DNA of 35,442 nt from JALZVT01 sp964519335. GTDB taxonomy: Bacteria; Pseudomonadota; Gammaproteobacteria; Pseudomonadales; Azotimanducaceae. The notes below the pieces were generated by a model. That model saw only the letters and a program-made list of their open reading frames with translations, was not told where the DNA came from and did no database searches. Location of the stretch: the NCBI GenBank assembly GCA_964519335.1, contig CAZFIA010000026.1, positions 1 to 35,442 of the forward strand. The letters run 5' to 3'. Below, in pieces: positions 16,376-25,000 of this stretch. Each line of letters starts with the position of its first letter. Within the stretch, counting starts at the first letter, position 1. The position numbers and the translations under genes are program-made.

Positions 16376-17461
16376 CTACGACGACGTCTTTGTCTTGCTA
16401 GATTCACTGGCTGAATAAATTCCCCGGTATTGACTGGGTGTCATGCCTCGCCAGCGCCGAAAAGTGCGACTGAAGTTACTTTCATCTGCGAATCCAAGGC
16501 TGAATGCCAGATTGCCAATGGGTACGCTGGTGTTCTCCAGTTGCCAGCACGCAAGGTTGCCTTTGATCTCATCAGCAAGCGCTTGAAAGCTTGTACCTTC
16601 TGCTTCTAGCTTACGTATGAGCGTTCGCCGGGACATCGCAAGGTAGTCTGCCACAACACTCAGAATCGGCCAGTCCGAACACGCCATACTCTGTAAGTAC
16701 GATTTCACTTCCGCTGCACAACTTCCTTGGAGTTGCGCAAGCTCCGATGCGCAAGATTCGCACGCCTGTCTGAATTGCATCGCATCTCTAGTCGCATTGC
16801 GATGCGATAGCACCTGCACAGGAACTACAATAGCTGCACGTTGCTGGCGGCTTAGGTGGCGAAACTCAACCCCCGAAACTGGGCCTATTCTCGAAAGCTG
16901 CTGATGTTGAACTGGCCACGGTAGTTCGACAGCCAGCCCCTTGATGCGCTTCGATCCAACTTTCGATCCGATAAGGAACGCTATCATCTGCACAAAGGTC
17001 GCAATAGTCGCCGCAAGTATCATCTCAGAATACTCGCCCATATCAAATCGTGGCTCTATAGAAAGCGTGCCAGTCTCATCGCTTGCAACCCAATCGTATC
17101 GAACAAGGTTGTTTCGCATTGGGGTGTACTTTGCAATCGTTGCGAGCGCTTCGCCCACATTAGGACTCGTCACTGCCGCCTGCCCCATCGCGCCGTGTGC
17201 AGCAGGCGGAACCGATAGCCCAAATGCAAACCCGGTTATGGGTTCCGTTGGGAAATGCAATTCCTTGAGCAGGTTGTGGGTCTGAAGGTAATTGTGCAGA
17301 CCGGGCCGGAAGTCGCTGTTGCGATTGCTGTTGAGAGCGCCATCAACCTCGGCCTCTGCGAAATTGATCATGGCATGCAAATAGACCGAGTGCAGCGCCG
17401 GAGCGAGCCAACTGGCGGGTAACTTCTGATGCTCTGCTGGCCTGATTTGCGCTTCGGACAT
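16376..17461 (-). CDS. AraC-family regulator with Arabinose_bd-type N-terminal domain
   Basis: 361 residues, typical of this subgroup. The N-terminal 200 residues (for example MINFAEAEVDGALNSN and FGLSVPPAAHGAMGQAA) match the ligand-binding domain shared with OruR-like and virulence regulators. The C-terminal 95 residues hold two helix-turn-helix units: SVVADYLAMSRRTLIRKLEAEG and IGNLAFSLGFADESNFSRTF, followed by RRWRGMTPSQYR, the family signature. It is transcribed away from the desaturase gene with 140 bp between starts, the normal arrangement for a regulator of its neighbour. The inducer is unknown; a fatty acid or hydrophobic compound would suit the target. Confidence 0.9.
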   Translation of the reverse strand: MSEAQIRPAEHQKLPASWLAPALHSVYLHAMINFAEAEVDGALNSNRNSDFRPGLHNYLQTHNLLKELHFPTEPITGFAFGLSVPPAAHGAMGQAAVTSPNVGEALATIAKYTPMRNNLVRYDWVASDETGTLSIEPRFDMGEYSEMILAATIATFVQMIAFLIGSKVGSKRIKGLAVELPWPVQHQQLSRIGPVSGVEFRHLSRQQRAAIVVPVQVLSHRNATRDAMQFRQACESCASELAQLQGSCAAEVKSYLQSMACSDWPILSVVADYLAMSRRTLIRKLEAEGTSFQALADEIKGNLACWQLENTSVPIGNLAFSLGFADESNFSRTFRRWRGMTPSQYRGIYSASESSKTKTSS

Positions 17462-17525
17462 CGCCGCCCCTCCGTTAAATATACTTCGCTGCTACCAGTT
17501 GTGGATGACACTATATGACGAACTG

Positions 17526-17575
17526 TTGGCCCTTTTTAGCATACTTTGTGTACCTAAGCCTTCGTATATTGGCCC
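17526..17575 (+). promoter_or_regulatory. Direct repeats in the AraC/desaturase intergenic region
   Basis: TTGGCCC occurs at 17526-17532 and 17569-17575, 43 bp apart (about four helical turns), in the divergent control region. TTGGCC with TGTACC after 17 bp (17549-17554) could also be a weak desaturase promoter. AraC proteins usually bind direct repeats, so these are candidate sites. Confidence 0.3.
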
Positions 17576-17601
17576 ACAATCAAGAAGGGGAGTAACGACA
17601 G

Positions 17602-18555
17602 ATGTCGATCAACGCAACCGCCGTAAACCCGGTAGTTATCCCGGCAGAAAAACAGGCACGCATGAAAGAACTGACCAAGGTGCCGCTGCTTCCATGGCCC
17701 AGCGTGGTTCTTTTTCTGGTGATTGTAGTGGGCGTCACCGTTACCGACTACACGGCTATTCAGGGGCAGATCTCTTACACCACAGCGATGCTTCTGAATA
17801 TCGTCTGGATGTACCCGATATTTCACATCCTGCACGAAGGCACCCATGGTGCATTGTCTTCGAATAAAACGCTGAACAACTTCATTGGCCAAACGGCATT
17901 GTTTTTTGTCTGGCCGGAAGTGACTCTGAAAATATTCCGCCTTGGCCACATGCAACATCACCGGCATACCAATGCCCCGGAAGATCCTGATCACTACATG
18001 TTCGGCAGCAATTGGCCATCGACGATTTTTCGATGGATGACATTCGAATTCAATTACCTTGTCTACACGCTTAAGCTAAAAACCAACACTAGTAAAAAAA
18101 TACTGTCGACTGCTATTCCCGTTGCGTTACTTGCGTTAGTCGTTGCATTAGGACTCTGTTTTCTAGGTTATTGGAAAGAAGTGCTGATGCTGTGGTTTAT
18201 TCCCTCTCGAATCGCGATGTTTCTTATCGGCTTTGCCTTTCTGTGGTTGCCTCATCTTGGTGAAAACAAAGAGGGCAAATTGTTGCATATGACGCTGGCT
18301 GATTCGTCTCTCGATAACTTAACCGCAGGGAGCACGATGCGTCTAGGACACAACCGGCTGATGTCGGTGTTGCTGCAATGGCATCATCTTCATTTAATCC
18401 ACCATATGTGGCCCACCACACCCTCCTACAACCACGAAAAGATTTGGGCGCTGTTGAAGACAGAGCTTACGCAGCGCGATCTTCATGTGCAGCATGGATT
18501 CAACCTCAGACCGACGTTTTATCCGGGTGGAACGCTTATGCCCCAGGCCGACTAA
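17602..18555 (+). CDS. Membrane fatty-acid desaturase (three-histidine-box di-iron family)
   Basis: 317 residues with GGGGAG about 10 nt before the ATG. The histidine boxes are H78-E-G-T-H82, H116-M-Q-H119-H120 and H264-L-I-H267-H268, the HxxxH, HxxHH and HxxHH set of integral-membrane desaturases and hydroxylases. Hydrophobic segments at about residues 35-70, 95-107, 167-190 and 198-216 give the four-helix topology. It should introduce a double bond (or hydroxyl) in a lipid chain using oxygen and electrons. The alkane hydroxylase AlkB spacing (HELxHK, EHxxGHH) is not present. Rubredoxin begins 2 bp after its stop and is the probable electron donor. The divergent AraC gene is the likely regulator. 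Confidence 0.9.
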   Translation: MSINATAVNPVVIPAEKQARMKELTKVPLLPWPSVVLFLVIVVGVTVTDYTAIQGQISYTTAMLLNIVWMYPIFHILHEGTHGALSSNKTLNNFIGQTALFFVWPEVTLKIFRLGHMQHHRHTNAPEDPDHYMFGSNWPSTIFRWMTFEFNYLVYTLKLKTNTSKKILSTAIPVALLALVVALGLCFLGYWKEVLMLWFIPSRIAMFLIGFAFLWLPHLGENKEGKLLHMTLADSSLDNLTAGSTMRLGHNRLMSVLLQWHHLHLIHHMWPTTPSYNHEKIWALLKTELTQRDLHVQHGFNLRPTFYPGGTLMPQAD

Positions 18556-18557
18556 AT

Positions 18558-18719
18558 ATGAAGAAATTCGCCTGTACCCTGTGTTCGCACGTCTATGACG
18601 AAGCCAAAGGGGACCCAAAAAACGGCATTCCGCCAGGGACCAAGTGGCAAGACGTACCTGCGGACTGGCTGTGTCCCGAGTGCGGCGCCGAAAAAAGCGA
18701 CTACCTGGAAATCGCTTGA
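18558..18719 (+). CDS. Rubredoxin
   Basis: 53 residues, the normal size. Cys6-x-x-Cys9 and Cys39-x-x-Cys42 form the Fe(Cys)4 site, with the conserved VYDE after the first pair, GIPPGTKWQDVPADW before the second pair and the C-P-x-C-G turn. It carries single electrons in the cytoplasm. The ATG is 2 bp after the desaturase stop, with no separate ribosome binding site of note, so translation is likely coupled. No rubredoxin reductase gene is in the window, so reduction must rely on an enzyme encoded elsewhere. Confidence 0.95.
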   Translation: MKKFACTLCSHVYDEAKGDPKNGIPPGTKWQDVPADWLCPECGAEKSDYLEIA

Positions 18720-18722
18720 TGG

Positions 18723-18890
18723 TGCGTTGGCAAACCTGACAAGAAGCAATACCCCTACCCCATTTACCAGCTGCTGCGCGACCAAGCACCCGTATTCAAA
18801 GACTCTATGACGGGCATGTAGCTGGTTTCCCGACATGCGTATCAATGAAAATGCGCCAATTTCTCGGACAGTTTGTGTGCTGTGTCGAAT
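18723..18890 (+). pseudogene. Decayed 5' fragment of a cytochrome P450 gene
   Basis: Reading from 18750 gives YPYPIYQLLRDQAPVFKD, then SMTGM followed by a TAG, aligning with residues 36-59 of the intact P450 at 27883. By hand count about 60 of 72 bases match 27988-28059. The TAG at 18819-18821 replaces the TAC of the intact gene. Upstream, LAN in another frame matches LAD, implying a frameshift. After a deletion, ANFSD at about 18858-18875 matches ENFSN. The match may continue weakly to about 18945. The rest of the P450 is absent. It starts just after the rubredoxin stop and sits in the 318-bp non-coding interval 18720-19037. Confidence 0.8.
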
Positions 18891-18965
18891 GAATTCGCCG
18901 CGCACAGGTTCTGGGAGCAAAACAGCGAGTTGTGCGACAAAGATCAATTAATTTACTAAATCCAA

Positions 18966-18985
18966 TTGTAATACTTGCGTTACAA
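18966..18985. promoter_or_regulatory. Operator-like palindrome upstream of the giant lipoprotein gene
   Basis: TTGTAA (18966-18971) and TTACAA (18980-18985) are perfect 6-bp inverted copies around an 8-bp spacer, 53 bp before the GTG start. TTGTAA could also serve as a -35 with GATAGT (18991-18996) as a weak -10 after 19 bp, so a dimeric regulator bound here could control the two-gene module. Confidence 0.4.
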
Positions 18986-19037
18986 GTGTGGATAGTCACG
19001 GACCGTCCATTGACAGCAGTAAGAGGACGAACCGGAA

Positions 19038-22000
19038 GTGACGCATACAACTATTCTGAATCCACGTGGATTCCAACGGCTACAACCTGGATCTCTCCTC
19101 GTCGCAACCCTATTGATACTGTCGGCGTGCTCCGACGTCAGCAATCAAGTCATTCCAACTCCGGTAGCTCAAGAAGAAGAACCGACGGTCAGCGTAATGC
19201 CAGCCACGGTTCCGGAACGCGAGGTTTCATCTCTAAGTCTTGATTCTGCTGCCGCCGTTTATCAACCTGGGCAGCCGGTTACGCTGTCTTTAGAGATCGA
19301 CCTGGGTGAACAATCCGCTGCAACCGGCAGCGACGATGCAGAAGACACCCTGCTAGATACCGACTTCGCGAAACTGCACTTCGAATTGATCTCAAAAGCA
19401 GAAGACGAAATTACCCCAGACGATATCGAAATTGGCACCTCTTATGACGTTGCCGATATTGCCCTGGAAAATGGCGCGGACAACAATGGCGTGATCGAGG
19501 TGTCTTTCCAGATACCAGACACCATCGAAGAGTCCGGCACTTACATCCTCCTGTCGTACGCCGAAACCCCCGGCAAGCCGCTAGAAGATGCAACGGTTGT
19601 GTCTGATGACCTGTCCTCTCAGGACGACGTCATTACAACTCAGACGCTGGAGATCGAAATCGACGCCAGCCAGCCTTACCATGATTTCGAGCTGGCAGGC
19701 GTAGAGATTGACGAGTCTGAGTCTGCTCTGGTCGTTGATCCTGCTAATCCGCAAGCTCTGGATTTGTCCATCATCCTGCAATCAACCTACTTTGGCATTG
19801 CTGGAGAGGAATTTGTAGATCCTGAGGAAGGCGTAAAAACCGGTGAACCGCGTCTCGCTCAGGTACAGGCTGAAATGCTAATTAATGGTGTATGGGAACC
19901 GCTGCGGTTTATCAGCGAAAGCGAAGACCCAATAACCGTCGAACCCGGTGGAACACTGGCTGAGGTGACTTACAACGCAGCAGGCGAAGCCCACGAGCTT
20001 ACGGTTGTAGGGACACTCAGCGATACTGATGTGGCGCGCATGACAGCGCTTGCTTTGGCGGCGCAGCCCCCGGGCCCGCATGATCCAACGCAACCCATAG
20101 CCGACATTCCGCTGCAAGTGACCATTATCGATGCCGATGTGGAGGGCGATAGTCCACCAGAGAACGATGCAGACAACAATCTAATTGAAACAAGCCTGCC
20201 GTTGTTTGCGTTACCAGCGGAACCTGCTACAGCAGCCACGCTACAGAACTTTGCAAAAACCAAATCGAAACCAGGCCTCGCAGAAAATCAATTTTCTGTT
20301 GCCGCAGAGCCCGCCGTGGACGGTTCCTGCCTACCCCTTGGTGAATCAGATAGTGAATCGTTTAATAGATCAATGGGTAGCCATAAGAATTTCAATGCTC
20401 GAGGTAACCTGGGTTTCAGGCGCCTGGACAACAACTCAGAACGCTCCGTCGAGACATTTGCGAATGCCGGTCTGTCAATCCGGGGTAAAAGGTTCAGTGT
20501 ACTGGACTACTCTACTTATATTGGCCAAACCACTGCGGGACGTAGAGCAACCAACACTTTGTCTCTATTTGGTCAAACGGTTACGGTAGATCCGATAAAC
20601 AGCGGTCTCAACGAAAGCCTCACCGTTGAGCCAGATTTCCCCTTGATCAGTAGAGAGTTCGAATTCTTTAAGGGCCGGTTCACCATTGGACCAATCCCAA
20701 TAAGTGTTAGCGCGGGCGCAGTTGCAAGAATCTCTGCCGATGTTTCAGCGACTATTAGTGACACAATCGATATTACGATCAACGCACCTCGAGCCAACTT
20801 TGGCGTCTATTTACAAGGTGGTGTAGATACTTTTCTTGCAGAGGCCGGAGTCAGGGCGGAAGGCACACTTCTGGAGCACAGTCTAACTACCAGAGCCATT
20901 GTCGAATTATTCGATGCAGACAACAATGGCGCTTGTGATCAATCGTTGGATGTGAGCGTTAAGTCGAAATATTTAGGCATTAAGGCGGGATTGTTCGCCA
21001 AGGTATCCGCTCCGAAGGTCAGATGGTGCAGCAAGAGAGTATGGATCGCTAAAGTCTGGTATCCCTGTGGCATCAGAAGGGGTAGATCCAAAACCTGGAA
21101 TCATTGGTTCCTCAAATCTGGATTTAAGTACGACAAATCCGTTGAGTTGTTCAGACTTTCAACATCAATACCGTTCACACCCGTAATCGAGGATGTTACC
21201 CCAAGCTTGCGAGGCGGTTTTGGCACTCAAGTAATCGCTGTTGAAGGCGATTATCTCACCAGCAATATGCAACTTGAAAGTAGTGCCTGCGCGAACGTAG
21301 TACAGCGTGATTGGCGCGGTGGCCCTGGTCAACGGGAGTTTAGCTGCATCGATCCAGTACCTGGAACCCATACGTTGTCTATTACTGACGGTGATGCAAG
21401 CCAGAATCAAACACTTACCGTTGGGGACGCCCCCGACATAACGTCTATTACGCCCTTGCAGGCAATCCAGGGCACGCCGACAGAGTTTGTCGTCAGCGGA
21501 TCGAATCTCACCGACGACATAAGACTAAGGATGTCCAGATGTTCCAGGCCAAGGCTCCTATCCGGCGGTACTGCTTCAACCCGAACATTTAGCTGCGAAT
21601 TCCGTTCCTCTGGCACGCTGAGAGGCCAGGCACGCAATGGTATAGACGTGCTCAACTTTGAAGTCGATGTTCTACCAGACAGCACAATTACCAACGTTTC
21701 TCCCAATACCGCCATGCTGGGAGTAGAGCAGGAATTCACAGTATCGGGCACAAAGCTCACCCGAGAACTGGCATTCGATCTGCCGGGATGTGACGACATC
21801 CGAATTGGCGACGGTGGAACCAGCACGCTTAGAGTATTTGTCTGCACGCCAGCTATCAGCGGCACTCTGGATGGCACGGTTCAACAACTACCCGCCGATT
21901 TCGAATTTTCGGTCACCATCGCGCAGCCAACAATCACTGCCGTCACTCCGGCAAACGCTGTTGCTGGTGTACGCCAGAACTTTGTGGTGCGCGGCACAAA

Positions 22001-25000
22001 TCTCAACAGCGGTCTAAGCGTTAACCTGCCTGGTTGCTCGAACGTCGCCTTCGACCTGAGTGACAGCAGCACCGAGCGCGGCTTTAGCTGCGTACCTGAT
22101 AGCGCCGGCGAGCTTACGGGAAGTGTTGATCTCGGCGATGTCAGCCAGACGTTTAGTGTTGCTGTAGTGGCCAATTCGCAAATAAATTCAGTTGTACCAA
22201 CAACTGCTTCTGTGGGTGTAGAGACAGAATTTACCGTCACAGGCTCTGATCTATCGGACGCGCTGCAGTTTACCCTTGATGATTGCTCCGCCATCACCGG
22301 CACGGGTGGTAACGATACTGAGCGCACATTTACTTGCACGCCTGGCCGTGCTGGGACCGTCACTGGTAGCGCCAACGAAGGCCCCGCTTCACTTGATTTT
22401 TCCGTGCTTTTCGAAGCGGTCAGTATTGGTAGCGTCAATGCCAATACGGGTGCTGTCGGACAGCCCTTGGAAATCGAAGTTCGAGGGCGTGACCTGACAG
22501 GACAACTACAACTGACGCTACCCGGATGCAGTGGCATTACCTTGCAGCCCAATGGTGATGCGCTCAGTCGCGTTTTCGTTTGCACACCTACCCAAACTGG
22601 CACGCTCACTGGTTCGGTAAGTTTTGGCATTGCGTCTGTCGGCTTTAGCGTTGAGGTAGTGGCTGACTCCGTAATCACTTCGGTTACGCCCAGCCAGGCA
22701 ATCGCGGGCGTGCCAGTCACCCTGGTGGTAACCGGCTCAGATCTAACCGAGGCGCTAAGCGTAGAACTCGCCGGTTGTAGTAATTTGCAACCTGTCGCCG
22801 CCGGTACCGCTCAATCGCGAAGCTTCCAGTGTACGCCTGACGCTCCCGGCCTGTTAAATGGCACCCTGAGCGAAAATCTGGCTTCCCTTAACTTTACACT
22901 CGATGTACTCGAGCCTGTAATCACGGCAGTTTCGCCTACCAACGCTGTTGCCGGTGTGAACCAATTGTTCACCGTGAGCGGCAGCAACCTAAGCTCAGAT
23001 CTGGCCTTCGAGTTAGATGGATGCTCTGACGTAACTGCAGGTTCAGGTAGTGCTAATGCACGAACCTACAGCTGCACGCCTTCGAACCCCGGAACTGAGC
23101 AAGGCATCGCGAGCCTCGGTACTGTAAGTTACGATTTCAGCGTTGCCGTGGTTCCCAACTCAAGTATTACTGCAGTCAACGTCTCCACTGCCTTCGTTAA
23201 CCTGCCAGTCAGTCTGACGGTCACGGGTGTTGACCTTACCGACAGCATTAGCTTGAGCCTACCGGGCTGTAGCAACATCGAATTAGCAGCCAATGGTAGC
23301 GCTACCGAACGCACATTCAGCTGCACACCCGATGCCGCCGGCGCCTTAACCGGCACCGTCAGCAATGGGCCGGCTCAGTTCGAAATCAGCAAAGTTGTGA
23401 ACCCGCAGCCGGTACTTGGCGAGGTATCGCCAACAACATTGGTTGCTGGTGTAGAAGCAGAGTTTGTGGTTACCGGAGCGCATTTGATTGCGGGCACTTC
23501 CCTCACCCTGCAGTCTTGCGACACAGTAAGTCTGGTACCTGGCGGCGACGCCAATACCCGGCGCTTTCGTTGTACACCAACAGAGGCAGGACAACTTGCT
23601 GGCGAAGTCATGAGCGGCCCTACGGCACTGAGTTTTAGTGTCACCGCACAATTGAACAGTCAGATCAGCTCCATTGCGCCGCTAGTGGGTATCGTTAATC
23701 AGCCCATTGCCATAACAGTAACCGGAACTGATCTCGCTGACGATATCTCGATGACGCTACCAGGATGTGAACAAATATCGCTGCTTGGCAACGGCAGTGA
23801 TACGTCACGCGTATTCGAATGCGTACCCTCAAACATTGGTACGCTCAACGGCACCGTGACAACCGGCGCAGGCACGGTTGAGTTCACCTTTGAAGCCTTC
23901 GCAGATACGGTGATTAGCAACGTAACGTTCAATCGCGGCGTTGCTCAAACGAATGAACCCGTTGAATTAGTTGTTGCTGGTGCTGCGCTAACAGACTCGG
24001 TCGCCCTAAGCTGGGATGGCTGCGTCGCAGAACCCCAATTAGTAGCTGGCGGCACGTCTAGTGAGCGCCGGTTTAGCTGTGTTGCGCAAACTGTCTCTGA
24101 GCTCACGAGCTTTGACGGTAATGTTACAGATGGCCTGGCCCAATTTGATTTCAGCGCCGACGTTTGGCCCGCCGCTGTTGTAGCTTCGGTAACACCTGAA
24201 CAGGTGACCGAAGGGGTTAGCCACACCTTTACTATCTCGGGCGAATGGCTGCGTGATGGCATCAGTGTGACGTTGGAAAATTGCGACAATCTGGCACTCG
24301 AGCCTTATACGGTGGCAACCCAGCGGCTGTTTAGTTGCGTGCCCACGGCGACTGGCACTCTGGCCGGTGCCGTCAGCGACGGGTCGTTCTTTGCTGGCTT
24401 TGACGTGAGCGTTAGCGGAAGCTTCGAGGTGATCCGAATATCCGGCGAGTTCGCGCAGTTTAGCCAGCCGCAGGCGTTAGCTCCCATAGGCGACATGAAC
24501 GGGGATGGCTACCCAGAGTTACTGATTGGCTCTCCGCTCGGTGATGTTGCCTACTTGCTGTGGGGCTCTGAGCTCTTGCACGACAACGACTTCGAGCTAG
24601 ACCTTGCGCAGTTGAATGCTGAAGGTGTGCGAATCAGCGGAGCCGCGGGTGGCGTCGGCTGGTCCGGGGCTAGCGCCGGCGACGTGGATGGCGACGGTAT
24701 ACCTGATTTGCTTTTGGGAGCTCCTGAAGATATCGCCGGCCACTTTGACTTCGATCCCTTCAATCCTTTCCCAGAACTGACCCTAGGCGAAGCCTATGTC
24801 GTTTGGGGTAGCGCGCTGTTGGCAGCTAACAACAACGGTATCGATCTCGACAACCTCGGCGCGAACGGTGTGCGCTTTACTGGTGTAGAAGAGCACGGCA
24901 GAACGGGCTATGCAGTGTCCTCTATGGGTGATCTAAACGGTGATGGAAAAGCAGAAGTGGTGATTAGCACACCATTCACGAATTCGACCTTCCCCGGCAC

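Noticed and set aside
17602..18555. Reading the desaturase as an AlkB alkane hydroxylase because rubredoxin follows.
   Set aside because: The histidine boxes are the desaturase HxxxH/HxxHH/HxxHH type and the AlkB-specific NYxEHYG motif is absent.
18394..19050. Minus-strand open frames of about 80-130 codons over rubredoxin and the interval after it.
   Set aside because: They are antisense to rubredoxin and the P450 remnant; their similarity to a minus frame over the intact P450 simply mirrors the plus-strand homology.
21407..22720. Long minus-strand frames (up to 279 codons) opposite the lipoprotein repeats.
   Set aside because: They are low-complexity Ser/Thr/Pro/Val products that arise from the antisense of the repeat domains, with no start signal.
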